Origin: Okeania sp034190295
GTDB taxonomy: Bacteria > Cyanobacteriota > Cyanobacteriia > Cyanobacteriales > Microcoleaceae
Length of the DNA stretch: 64,000 nt
Direction of reading: 5' to 3'
Assembly: GCA_034190295.1 (NCBI GenBank)
Contig: JAXHSW010000001.1
Coordinates: 62,001-126,000, forward strand
Part shown: piece by piece, positions 27,773 through 36,646 of the stretch
Position numbering within the stretch: position 1 is the first letter of the stretch
Layout of the letters: each line of letters starts with the position of its first letter
Notes under the pieces: generated by a model
What the model was told of the DNA's origin: nothing
The model's database searches: none
The model's input: only the letters and a program-made list of their open reading frames with translations
Position numbers and translations under genes: made by a program

Positions 27773-29092
27773 ATGACTGAGGAACATAACATCAACCAAG
27801 TAACAACTGATTCGGAACAGTTTCATCAACCAACTGAAAATCAAAAAAAAGACTCTTGGAAAAATCGTATCGCTGAAGCTTGGAATCATACCAGCAACCG
27901 TGTAATGAAACTGTTACCTGTAGATCGAGCAGCACAAACATTAGTAGAATGGTTTAGCGTTGATGAAGCCAAAATAGCCGAAATATTAGCAAAAGTCCGC
28001 GCAGAACTTCCCACCACTGAAGCACTATCAATTGGTAAACCCCAAGCAGGTAAAAGTTCCATCGTCCGTGCTTTAACAGGAGTTTCCCCAGAAATAGTCG
28101 GTCAAGGATTTCGCCCTCATACCCAACATACCCAACGTTATGCTTATCCCTCCGACGATTTGCCCTTATTAATTTTCACTGATACAGTCGGGTTGGGAGA
28201 TGTGAAACAGGAAACACCAGTTATTATTGAAGAACTCCTCGGAGAGTTACAACAGGAAAGTAACCGCGCCAGAATTTTGATTTTGACCGTAAAAATCAAT
28301 GATTTTGCTACCGATACGTTACGACAGATAGCACAACAGTTGCGACAAGAACATCCAAATATTCCCTGTCTTTTAGCAGTAACTTGTCTCCATGAACTTT
28401 ATCCTAACCCTACTGACGACCATCCCGAATACCCGCCAGAATATGAAGAAATCAACCGTGCGTTTACTGCTATTCAAGAAGATTTTAGGAAATTGAGCGA
28501 TCGCTCTGTACTTATCGATTTTACCTTAGAAGAAGATGGCTACAATCCTGTATTTTATGGTTTAGAAGCCTTTCGAGATAGTTTAGCAGAATTACTTCCA
28601 GAAGCAGAAGCACGAACAATTTATCAATTATTAGACGAACAAGCAGGCAAACAACTGGGCAATATTTATCGAGATGTGGGGCGACGTTATATTTTATCAT
28701 TTACTATTATGGCAGCCACCGCAGCAGCAGTACCTCTACCTTTTGCGACAATGCCAGTATTAACAGCTTTGCAAGTGTCCATGGTAGGTTTATTAGGAAA
28801 TTTGTATGGACAAACAATATCCCCATCTCAAGCAGGAGGAGTTGTTAGTGCCATTGGTGGCGGTTTTGTCGCTCAAGCAGTGGGACGAGAGTTGGTTAAA
28901 TTTATACCAGGATTTGGTAGCGCGATCGCAGCTTCTTGGGCCGCTGCATATACTTGGGCGTTAGGAGAAAGTGCTTGTGTTTATTTCGGAGATTTGATGG
29001 GAGGGAAAAAACCAGACCCAGAGAAAATTCAAGGTGTGATGCAGGAAGCATTTGAGTCAGCGAAAGAGAGGTTTAAGGGTATGAAAAATTGA
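27773..29092 (+). CDS. Era-like GTPase with C-terminal DUF697-type membrane domain
   Basis: 439 residues. The G domain starts near residue 80: P-loop IGKPQAGKSSIV, switch II DTVGLGD. The usual NKxD guanine-specificity motif is not visible; the equivalent strand reads LLAVTCLHELYP. Residues about 305-410 form hydrophobic, Ala/Gly-rich helices (FTIMAATAAAVPLPFATMPVL; FIPGFGSAIAASWAAAYTWA) typical of the DUF697 membrane part fused to GTPases in cyanobacteria. It is likely a membrane-associated regulatory GTPase. No operon partners. Nucleotide choice is uncertain because of the missing NKxD. Confidence 0.8.
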   Translation: MTEEHNINQVTTDSEQFHQPTENQKKDSWKNRIAEAWNHTSNRVMKLLPVDRAAQTLVEWFSVDEAKIAEILAKVRAELPTTEALSIGKPQAGKSSIVRALTGVSPEIVGQGFRPHTQHTQRYAYPSDDLPLLIFTDTVGLGDVKQETPVIIEELLGELQQESNRARILILTVKINDFATDTLRQIAQQLRQEHPNIPCLLAVTCLHELYPNPTDDHPEYPPEYEEINRAFTAIQEDFRKLSDRSVLIDFTLEEDGYNPVFYGLEAFRDSLAELLPEAEARTIYQLLDEQAGKQLGNIYRDVGRRYILSFTIMAATAAAVPLPFATMPVLTALQVSMVGLLGNLYGQTISPSQAGGVVSAIGGGFVAQAVGRELVKFIPGFGSAIAASWAAAYTWALGESACVYFGDLMGGKKPDPEKIQGVMQEAFESAKERFKGMKN

Positions 29093-29141
29093 CAAGGAAG
29101 AAGAAAGAAAGAAAAGTATTACTTTGTCTGGGTTTGAAACT

Positions 29142-29205
29142 CAGGACTTACGCAAATTGACTGTTCAACCACCATCTGTAGGGGCAAATGGCATTCGCCC
29201 TCAAT
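29142..29205. repeat. Family B element, right end missing
   Basis: CAGGACTTACGCAAATTGAC followed by TGTAGGGGCAAATGGCATTC; the element stops at a CTTCCTC tract next to the family C copy at 29239. Confidence 0.7.
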
Positions 29206-29238
29206 AGTCTTCCTCCCTCTTCCCTCTTCCCTCTTCAT

Positions 29239-29339
29239 ATTAGACATCTCCAGAAAAGAGGCAGTAGGCAGTAGGGGGAAAAAATTGATAATTTCTGTGT
29301 GATAATGGATTTTATTTTTAATTTTTGGAGATGTCTAAT
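29239..29339. repeat. Family C inverted-repeat (MITE-like) element
   Basis: Perfect 14-bp terminal inverted repeats ATTAGACATCTCCA / TGGAGATGTCTAAT around 73 bases with GAGGCAGTAGGCAGTAG and TTTATTTTTAATTTT. The flanks on both sides are AATAGTCTTCCTCCCTCTT, a direct duplication. The stop codon of the adjacent reverse gene (29335-29337) lies inside the right terminal repeat. Confidence 0.85.
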
Positions 29340-31194
29340 AGTCTTCCTCCCTCTTTTCTCTTCCCTCTTCCCTCTTCCTTCTTCCCTCTTCCTTCTTCCT
29401 TCTTCCTTCTTCATGTTGATATATGACGACTGGTAAACAACATAGTCTCAATGTCACCCACCAGAGATAAGACATCAGAGGACTTAAAAAATCTTCATCA
29501 TCAAGTAAACCATGAGCCATGCGGTTTCTCAAATTGGAGCCAAAATGCTCAATAAGTAACCCCTTGAGGTCAAAAAGTGTGTCTTCATCAAAAATATCAG
29601 TCATCTCAGGGAGGTAAAGAATTTTGTTTAAGTTATATTCTTTTTGAATTCCTTTATCCTCATAACTCGAAGGTAATGCACCTTGTTTCCAAAGTAGATA
29701 ACGGATGGCATTTTCAATTTGGGGAATTAGGATGTGGGTAGATGTGTAGAAATCTCCAGTTAAGCCAGCATATAATCCTTTTGCAAACAGATATTTTCGC
29801 TTGGGTGGTACAAAAGGGTTATTTGAAACAATGGGAAAAAAGTCTTTAAGTTCTACAGAATGTTCTAAATTTATTTGTTCTCTGGCTGGATCTATTAATA
29901 CTTGGGCTTGAATACTTTGGTAGGATGCACTTGTATGATACATTTCAAATTTCATTGCTGCTTTAAGTTCCTCAAATTGCGTAGCTTCCACTTTTTGTCT
30001 GGCTACAACTTTACCATTCTGATTTGTTTTCTCTTTTTTCATAATAGGAAATACAGGAAAATCATAAACTATCTGTTCTATTTGTTTTTTAAGTTGAGAG
30101 ACTTCTGTAAAATTTGTTGATAAAGCTAAGGAAAAAAGAGCATCCTCTAATTTTTCACCTCTAACAATTGCTCTAGCTTTCTCTACTGCTTCTGTAAAGT
30201 CAACCGGTTCGGAATAATTAGTAATCCATTCTTTCCTAGATTTTTCTTGATACTGAAGTAGAAGTTTATGAGCTTTTTTCGCTCTTGCTTTTGCCACTGC
30301 AGTCTCTTCTTTTGTGCCAGGAATATTTCTGAAAGCTTCAATAGCTTTCTGGAGATTCTTTGATGCTGCTAAATAAAAAATTTGATTATTTTTTAGGGCT
30401 TTTTCAACCTGTTTAAAATATGTTTCAGCAGCAAGCATTAAAGCCGCACGTTCGTTTTCTTTATCTTTTTCTATTTGATGCCATTGTGCTTTGATTTCCC
30501 AATAATTTCTCGCTCTATCCCAGTCATAAGATGATTCTGATAGAAGAGCAGCTTTTTTAGCTAGAGCAGCATATTTTTTCGGGCAGCCAAGTTTGTTTTT
30601 TTGTAAAAGTTCCATTAGTTTTGCTGATAACCAAAGAGGGTCTTCTCCTTGGTAGCGATCGAGAACCTTTTCTATATGTTCAACTACTTTTTCAACTTGA
30701 TAGTTGATTTTTTTTGCTAGTTGAAATGCTCTTTCTATTCGGTCATAGCAACCAATCCATTTTGTAGGAATTCCTAATTTTATGGCAGTAAAATCTTCTA
30801 ATTCTATAGCAGATTTTATGTAAGCATTAACTGCAAGTTTAGCCATGGAATAGTTACGTTGTTTGCTCCACAGAATATTTGCAATTCTTGCTTGAAGTTC
30901 GGGGTCTGATATCTCAGGAGCAATTTCAACTAGAAAGTTTAGATGTTCGTCTGTCAAGTCGATTTTAGCAAAGTGTTCCTCCTTTAATTGTCGGTGAGTT
31001 CGTCTAATATCAACGAGAGTTACTTTTGCTAATATTTTAAATATAGTTTGTTCGCTAATATTTCCTGCTTCTTCTGCTTCTTGTGCTTTTTGACAGAAGC
31101 CTTTAATATAGGCAAAACATTCTTTTTTTTCACTAGCATTAATCACATCCTGCCAGCCCGATCTAATAAAATCTTTTTTGGTAATAGATAGCAT
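29335..31194 (-). CDS. DUF4209 (HEPN-like) protein with repeat-encoded tail
   Basis: 619 residues. The long alpha-helical N-terminal part (residues about 20-480) looks like helical repeats. The C-terminal region carries LRNRMAHGLLDDED (R556-N557...H561-G562), the RNxxxHG signature of DUF4209. This is also an Rx4H motif as in HEPN ribonucleases, so an RNase or nucleotide-modifying role is possible but unproven. Residues about 595-619 (EEGRRKKEEGRRKREEGREK and on) are encoded by a CTTCCCTCTTCC tandem repeat, and the stop falls within a family C element, so the native C-terminus was replaced. No partner gene is adjacent. Start ATG at 31194 (MLSITKKDFIRS). Confidence 0.72.
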   Translation of the reverse strand: MLSITKKDFIRSGWQDVINASEKKECFAYIKGFCQKAQEAEEAGNISEQTIFKILAKVTLVDIRRTHRQLKEEHFAKIDLTDEHLNFLVEIAPEISDPELQARIANILWSKQRNYSMAKLAVNAYIKSAIELEDFTAIKLGIPTKWIGCYDRIERAFQLAKKINYQVEKVVEHIEKVLDRYQGEDPLWLSAKLMELLQKNKLGCPKKYAALAKKAALLSESSYDWDRARNYWEIKAQWHQIEKDKENERAALMLAAETYFKQVEKALKNNQIFYLAASKNLQKAIEAFRNIPGTKEETAVAKARAKKAHKLLLQYQEKSRKEWITNYSEPVDFTEAVEKARAIVRGEKLEDALFSLALSTNFTEVSQLKKQIEQIVYDFPVFPIMKKEKTNQNGKVVARQKVEATQFEELKAAMKFEMYHTSASYQSIQAQVLIDPAREQINLEHSVELKDFFPIVSNNPFVPPKRKYLFAKGLYAGLTGDFYTSTHILIPQIENAIRYLLWKQGALPSSYEDKGIQKEYNLNKILYLPEMTDIFDEDTLFDLKGLLIEHFGSNLRNRMAHGLLDDEDFLSPLMSYLWWVTLRLCCLPVVIYQHEEGRRKKEEGRRKREEGREKREEDY

Positions 31195-31894
31195 ATTCTT
31201 ACTTTTATTCTAAATATTTATTACTTATACTACAAATTATATTTGATAAATTTAGACAAAATATTCGATAAGTTTTATTTTTTTTTATTTATGGAATTAA
31301 GTTAATCAAAAGGCATTTTTAACACCAATTTTAAAAAAGAATGTTACAAATAATAAGCAGTATTAAAATAATTTATAGGAAATATCTATTGGACGAAAAA
31401 GATAAATTACTACATAAAAAATGGTATCAAACTTATTCCCATAGGACTCGGTCTTCTTGTCTTCCCCTCCTGGGAGGGGCGGGGGTGGGTTGGGTTAGGA
31501 GTGGGTTGACTCCTAAGCAGTAACCGAGCATATTTGTAGCAAAGATTTATCAAACTGATATAACACATATCTTATATAGCAACCCTAAATCATTCGTGAA
31601 TAGCAATCGCCTCAAACTTAGATACAGCAATAATATTTATGGATAAATTTTACCGAATAATTAATAATTAATAATTAATAATTAATAATTAAATAATTCA
31701 GCTTACTCTGCCTCCCCTTTCAAGGGGAAAAAAGCGGGCGAGGGATGGATGGGTTTCCTAACCATATCCAATCGACCAAGAGAAGAAATAATATTTCCTT
31801 ATATTCAATTCCGTAACGGTTTTAACCAGAGGTAATTATCCATTATCCATTATCCATTATCCATTATCCATTAATTAAAAATCATTTCATATTG
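31195..31894. other. Intergenic repeats
   Basis: No gene supported. AT-rich to 31430, then CCCCTCCTGGGAGGGG palindrome (31451-31466), AATTAATAATTAATAATT tract (31660-31690), a family D-like stretch with GACCAAGAGAAG (31774-31785), and a TTATCCATTATCCATTATCC tandem run (31838-31872). Confidence 0.55.
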
Positions 31895-32410
31895 CTATAC
31901 CAAATCATAAAATACCTGTAACAATCCCGAATTGTAATTTTTAACTTCTTTAAATTTTAGTTTCGTCTCCAGATTTTTCTCTTTAACAATCAAAGGAATA
32001 CCATCTCCTAAAATAATTGGATGAATTGACAAAATTAACTCATCAAGAAAACCATTCTCAATAAAAGATTTAATTATTTCTGCACCGCCAACTAGCCAAA
32101 TATCATTACCACTAGATTGACGGAGATTATTAACAAACTCCAGCAAATTTTTTCCAATAAATTCTACATTTTCATCTCTTTCGTCGTGGCGAGTTTTGGA
32201 AAAGACAAAACCCTGTTTTCCAGTATATGGATATTCTCCAAATTCTAGAATTTTTTCATAAGTTTTCCGACCCATTAATACAGTCCCCACCTCAGCAAAA
32301 AAATCATCATATCCGTAATTTTGGTCAGTAAATAACCAATCAACTTCTCCCGATATTCTGGCAATATATCCATCCAGACTAGCAGCAATAAATAACCTAA
32401 TTTTTCTCAT
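31895..32410 (-). CDS. DHFR-fold reductase (RibD C-terminal domain-like)
   Basis: 171 residues beginning IRLFIAASLDGYIARISGEVDWL, the common N-terminus of the YyaP/YwjB-type dihydrofolate-reductase-like family, with VLMGRKTYEKIL and the NADPH-site strand IWLVGGAEIIKSFIENGF plus LSIHPIILGDGIPL near the end. It would use NADPH; the substrate is unknown, and DHFR function itself cannot be assumed. Single gene, flanked by repeats. Confidence 0.85.
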   Translation of the reverse strand: MRKIRLFIAASLDGYIARISGEVDWLFTDQNYGYDDFFAEVGTVLMGRKTYEKILEFGEYPYTGKQGFVFSKTRHDERDENVEFIGKNLLEFVNNLRQSSGNDIWLVGGAEIIKSFIENGFLDELILSIHPIILGDGIPLIVKEKNLETKLKFKEVKNYNSGLLQVFYDLV

Positions 32411-32844
32411 AATATTTAATTATATTTATTCAAAACATAGAATATAGTAATTTCCAAGAAGCGTGTCTGTACAAAATTCCTTTGCTTTAGGCAGTAGGGA
32501 CGTTCCATGCAACGTCCGTAGGTCATAAAAAAGAAGAAAAATACTGTACCTCAGTAACTTGAGAAATGGTATATCAGACAAAATCAAAATGATAGAGAAC
32601 ATTCCATTAAAATTTTCTAGATTCTTAAAATCATCATAGTAAGTATAATCTCCTAGAATAATATTAGTATTTTGAATAATATTCTTTCAATAGACTAATT
32701 AAGTTTGATAAAGTATTGCATATTTAAAGTTAGAGTCAAGACTGTTACTCATATTTTTTGATAGTTACTTTTGATAAATAGTTTAACTGATAACTGAATT
32801 TCAAGCTTCCCTATTAGAGGAGGTACTGATAACTGATAACTGAA
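32411..32844. other. Intergenic region upstream of the ABC gene
   Basis: Includes the palindromic GACGTTCCATGCAACGTC (32494-32511) and, immediately before the ABC start codon, GATAACTGATAACTGAA (32827-32843). The rest is AT-rich with no gene seen. Confidence 0.5.
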
Positions 32845-34416
32845 ATGACATATTTACACTTAAAAAATATTACTAAAAGCTTCGGAAAATTTGTCGCTAA
32901 CGATAATATTAATATTTCCATTCCAGCAGGTTCTGTCCACGCTATTCTCGGAGAAAATGGTGCAGGAAAAACCACATTAATGAACATATTATCAGGACTA
33001 TATCAACCAGATTCTGGTCAAATTCATCTAGAAGATAAACCAATCAAAATTGCCTCGCCGAGTGTAGCAATAAATTATGGTATTGGCATGATTCATCAGC
33101 ATTTTATGTTAGTACCAACATTAACAGTTACGGAAAATATTATCTTGGGAAATAGTGGAAAATTTCATCTGAATTTAAACACAAAATCCTCAGAAATTAA
33201 CGCTATGGCAAAAGCCTATAATTTAGAAATACCAGTGAATAGTAAAGTAGCAGATTTACCAATAGGTATTCAGCAACGGGTAGAAATTCTCAAGGTACTT
33301 TATCGTCAAGCAAAAATTTTAATTTTAGATGAACCTACAGCAGTTTTAACTCCTGCAGAAGTACATTCCTTACTGAATATTTTGCGAAAATTAGCAGCAA
33401 ATAATCACACAATTATTTTTATCAGTCATAAACTAGAAGAAGTAATGAATGTTTGTGATACTGTCACAATTTTACGTCGGGGAAAAGTGGTAGATACCAT
33501 CAAAACAGCAGCAACTACTACCCATAAATTAGCTAAAATGGTGGTAGGTCGAGAAGTCAATTTAATTCCCACAGGAATTACGCAAATTAACCTTGACAAC
33601 CCCAGATGTAGGGGTAAATTGCATTCCTACTCACTCGATTTCGTGCCCGTACATAAGTCCTGTCCCAATAAAATTTCTGCCGAAAAAGGCAAAATTATTC
33701 TAGAAGTAAAAAATATAAAAGTAAAAAATGACCGAGGTTTATCTACAGTAAATAATTTATCTTTTCAATTGCATAGTGGGGAAATTTTAGGAGTAGTAGG
33801 AGTCGATGGCAATGGTCAAAGAGAATTAGCCGATGCTATTAACGGTTTGCGTTTTGTAGAGAAAGGAAAGATCGAATTTGTAGATAATTTAAAAGTGGGA
33901 TATATTCCCGAAGACCGCCAGAAAATGGGGTTAATTATGAACTTTAGTATTGCTCGGAATTTGATTTTGAAATTATTTGGGTTTTTGCCTTTTTGTCGTT
34001 ATGGTTTTTTGCAGTCTGAAGTAATAAATAATCACGGGAAAAATGCCATAGAAAAATTTGATATTCGCGCCAGTCATCCGCAGTTAAAAGTCGATCGACT
34101 TTCAGGAGGAAACCAACAAAAAATTATTCTGGCGCGGGAGCTTTCTGGAAAACCAACATTAATTGTAGCTATGCAACCTACCCGTGGTTTAGATATCGGT
34201 GCTACAGAATATGTACAACAAGCTTTACTTACTCAAAAACAACAGGGGGCAGCTATTTTGTATATTTCCACAGAATTAGAAGAAGTCATGGCAATGAGCG
34301 ATCGTATTGCCATTATATATGAAGGTAAGTTTGTTGATATTCTAGATGCTGCCACCGCTACAGTCGAAGAGATAGGTTTATTGATGACATCCGGTAAAAA
34401 ACCATTGATACCGTAG
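32845..34416 (+). CDS. Double ABC ATPase of nucleoside/sugar importer type, with in-frame repeat insertion
   Basis: 523 residues with two nucleotide-binding domains, as in RbsA/NupO-type ATPases. NBD1: Walker A GENGAGKTT (about 36-44), signature LPIGIQQR, Walker B ILILDEPTAVLTP. NBD2: degenerate Walker A GVDGNGQRE, signature LSGGNQQK, Walker B LIVAMQPTRGLDI (acidic residue replaced, usual for this class). It would energise uptake of a nucleoside or sugar, but no permease or binding-protein gene adjoins it. Residues about 243-273, in the linker between domains (ITQINLDNPRCRGKLHSYSL onward), are translated from a family B repeat at 33572-33662. The start codon abuts a GATAACTGATAACTGAA repeat. 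Confidence 0.88.
   Translation: MTYLHLKNITKSFGKFVANDNINISIPAGSVHAILGENGAGKTTLMNILSGLYQPDSGQIHLEDKPIKIASPSVAINYGIGMIHQHFMLVPTLTVTENIILGNSGKFHLNLNTKSSEINAMAKAYNLEIPVNSKVADLPIGIQQRVEILKVLYRQAKILILDEPTAVLTPAEVHSLLNILRKLAANNHTIIFISHKLEEVMNVCDTVTILRRGKVVDTIKTAATTTHKLAKMVVGREVNLIPTGITQINLDNPRCRGKLHSYSLDFVPVHKSCPNKISAEKGKIILEVKNIKVKNDRGLSTVNNLSFQLHSGEILGVVGVDGNGQRELADAINGLRFVEKGKIEFVDNLKVGYIPEDRQKMGLIMNFSIARNLILKLFGFLPFCRYGFLQSEVINNHGKNAIEKFDIRASHPQLKVDRLSGGNQQKIILARELSGKPTLIVAMQPTRGLDIGATEYVQQALLTQKQQGAAILYISTELEEVMAMSDRIAIIYEGKFVDILDAATATVEEIGLLMTSGKKPLIP
33572..33662. repeat. Family B element inside the ABC ATPase gene
   Basis: Begins CAGGAATTACGCA and ends CATAAGTCCTG, with GATGTAGGGGTAAATTGCAT in the core, matching intergenic family B copies. 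The reading frame of the host gene runs through it without a stop. Confidence 0.85.
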
Positions 34417-35265
34417 GTTGGGTTAAGCGCAAGCGCAACCCAACAAATACCAATGAACCTATCCCACTAATTAGGTTCTGCTGAAAAAATTGGCTGCTGG
34501 GGGTAGGAGTAAACCCACCCCTAACCCCTCCTGGGAGGGGAAAGACTGAGTCAGGAGTTAGGGGAACTATAGAGGAGGTAGGAGGAAGAATAGCCCCTTG
34601 ATTTTTCTGCGCAACTATGCGCCTAAAATGCTAATTTTTTGAACCTAAGCAACCTAAAAGCTTGCACTATTTTCAACTAAAAAATGCTAAAACCTTTATA
34701 TGTCAATACTTTTAGATTAGATCGGTAAACCCTAATTAGATCAAAATGCCTATTACAGTAGAGACTTAAAAATTAATGCTGTATTGATAATCATAGAAAA
34801 CATTACATAAACTATGTACCAAATAGACTTTAGTTTAACTGGTACAATAAATGTCAAGAGAATTGTTGAAAAAGTTTACTTCTAAAATCCTTACTGTAAT
34901 TTTGTTTTGAGCTTAACGGCACTTTTGTCACAATTGCTACTCAAACACCTTTCTCTGTTGGCATTTTCACAGCTCATAGGGGATATGTGTTAGGTTTCTT
35001 TCCTCCACCCAACCTACGCAAACTCAAATACAAATCTTTAACCGAAAATTAGGCATTGCTGAGGGACGATTTGAATATAAGCGGGGAAAACATCAGGAAC
35101 GGGCAAGATGCCCATTCCACAAAACTATTAAAATTATCCCGCATTTATGCAACGCCGAAAATGATATTAGATACCGTAGGTTCGGTTAATTAAGCGCAAG
35201 TGCAACCCAACAAATATAATGTTGGGTTTCGTTCCTCAACCCAACCTACTGACTGTTTCTTCAAA
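34417..35265. other. Intergenic region with GTAGGTTGGGTT elements
   Basis: Holds two members of the element type that carries the minisatellite at 24438 (34414-34444 and about 35168-35252), CCCCTCCTGGGAGGGG (34525-34540), and a palindromic GGGCAAGATGCCC (35101-35113). The middle (34620-34990) is AT-rich without a supported gene. Confidence 0.6.
35168..35252. repeat. Compact GTAGGTTGGGTT-type element
   Basis: GTAGGTTCGGTT at the left, AACCCAACAAATATAATGTT in the middle, GGGTTTCGTTCCTCAACCCA and ACCTAC at the right. It is the unexpanded form of the element at 24438-25107. Confidence 0.75.
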
Positions 35266-35889
35266 TTAGTTTTTATGGAAAATCACAGACAAATTATTTG
35301 CAGGCATTTCTACCATCTCCACAAACCTTAACCCTTCTTTCTCCGCTACTGCTATAACATCCTCTAAATTTCTCACTCCCCACTCCGGATCTTGAGAACG
35401 CAAAGACTCATCAAAACCTAGATTACTCGGTGCAGTATGTTCCCCATTTTGTTTGTATGGACCATACAAATATAGCACCCCATCTTTCGGCAACAAACGT
35501 CCCGCACCCGACATTAATCCCAGACAAGCTGACCAGGGACTAATATGAATCATATTAATATTAACAATAGCAGCAATTTCAATACCTTCTTTTTCCACCG
35601 CCCAAACCGACTCTCGTACATCAATATCAAGAGGTGAGTGCAAATTATCTGACGGACTATGTTGTTGCCAAGCTACAATACTATCGCGCAACATTGGGTT
35701 AGGGTCAGAAGGAAACCACTGACGAGGTTGTAGGTGGGGAGAAAAGAAAACAGAATGTTCTCCCGTACCACTAGAAATTTCTAAAATATTTCCCGTTGGA
35801 GGCAAAACTCGCTGTAGCACTTCCAAAATAAATGAGCGGTTGCGCTCAGTTGCCGGAGCATATTGCCGAGCATCGCTAAAAGAAGTCAT
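35266..35889 (-). CDS. DUF938 (UPF0585) SAM-dependent methyltransferase-like protein
   Basis: 207 residues, full length. It opens with the family's DARQYAPATERNRSFILEVL, then the SAM-binding motif NILEISSGTGEHSVFFS (motif I) and WFPSDPNPMLRDSI; further in are VNINMIHISPWSACLGLM and LYLYGPYKQNGEHTAPSN. It binds S-adenosylmethionine by fold; no substrate is established for the family. Single gene, start ATG 35889. Confidence 0.9.
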   Translation of the reverse strand: MTSFSDARQYAPATERNRSFILEVLQRVLPPTGNILEISSGTGEHSVFFSPHLQPRQWFPSDPNPMLRDSIVAWQQHSPSDNLHSPLDIDVRESVWAVEKEGIEIAAIVNINMIHISPWSACLGLMSGAGRLLPKDGVLYLYGPYKQNGEHTAPSNLGFDESLRSQDPEWGVRNLEDVIAVAEKEGLRFVEMVEMPANNLSVIFHKN

Positions 35890-36195
35890 AGTTCAAGAAT
35901 TTAGAATTTAGAATGTGCGAATTTAGAATTACTTCTTCTTATAAATAAGAGGATTGACTAATCATGAAAATTTTTCTTTATTATCCTCTTAAAAGGCTAT
36001 GCTTTAAACCACAATTTTTCGGTAATGATTAAATTTTTTAACTAGCTATTAGCTTTTAGCATTCAGCTTGTAGGGGCAATTCGCGAATCGCCCCTACTTG
36101 GGTTAAAATCTCCGGTTTCTAAACCGGAAGCGGAGGGGTTAAAATCCCCTTCTAAACATTTCTCCTGACTGCTGACTGCCGATCGCTTATTTAAC
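35890..36195. other. Intergenic repeats
   Basis: GAATTTAGAATTTAGAAT tandem repeats, family D element (35928-36026), the palindrome GGGGCAATTCGCGAATCGCC (36073-36092) and CCGGTTTCTAAACCGG (36111-36126), which could act as a hairpin. No gene. Confidence 0.55.
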
Positions 36196-36514
36196 GGGAC
36201 TGGCGCGATTCGAACGCGCGACCTAGCGCTTCAGATTTGTGTGAGTTTCCCCACTCTCTGGACTATCCCTTCACCATAGCTCTAAATAGCTTTAGGTGGT
36301 GGCCTAGTTTAAGCAGAATTTTATTTCTCCTCAAAACTCTAGTCTCTGCACCTTCTTCACCAATAATTAGGTAAAGCTTGGCTCAAGATTACCATATCTA
36401 CAAAATAATAGACTTAGGCTTCCTTGAATTTGACCACATTCACTCACGGAGTTTCCTCACATGGTGCCCGATACTTCAGGAGGCGCTTGCTCTATCCATC
36501 TGAGCCACAGCCCC
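36196..36514 (-). tRNA. tRNA-Arg(CCU), interrupted by a group I intron
   Basis: On the reverse strand the 5' exon (36478-36514) and 3' exon (36196-36231) join into a 73-nt tRNA. Acceptor stem GGGGCTG/CAGTCCC, D-arm GCTC...GAGC, anticodon stem AGCGC/GCGCT with 7-nt loop CTCCTAA (anticodon CCU), five-base variable loop, T-arm GCGCG/CGCGC with TTCGAAT loop. CCA is not encoded. The interruption lies right after the anticodon's last U, the position known for group I introns in tRNA-Arg(CCU) of some bacteria. It decodes AGG. Confidence 0.95.
36232..36477 (-). ncRNA. Group I self-splicing intron in tRNA-Arg(CCU)
   Basis: 246 nt without an ORF. It follows a 5'-exon U and ends in G, as group I splicing requires. 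The conserved core is readable on the reverse strand: P-like AATTCAAGGAAGCCTAAG, Q-like AATCTTGAGCCAAGC, R GTGCAGAGACTAGAG and S AAGGGATAGTCC. No homing endonuclease, so it is probably vertically kept and should self-splice. Confidence 0.93.
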
Positions 36515-36646
36515 ATATTTTTTAGTTGTTAGTAGAGTATATTTAACTTTATATGCAAAATACTCTACATATCAACATTAAAATCCCGCAGCAATATTCC
36601 GCAGGATTTTAATATTAACTTAATTAATTTTGGACTTTAACTACAT

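Noticed and set aside
31341..31523. 60-codon frame ending LPLLGGAGVGWVRSGLTPKQ
   Set aside because: Its second half translates the CCCCTCCTGGGAGGGG palindromic repeat.
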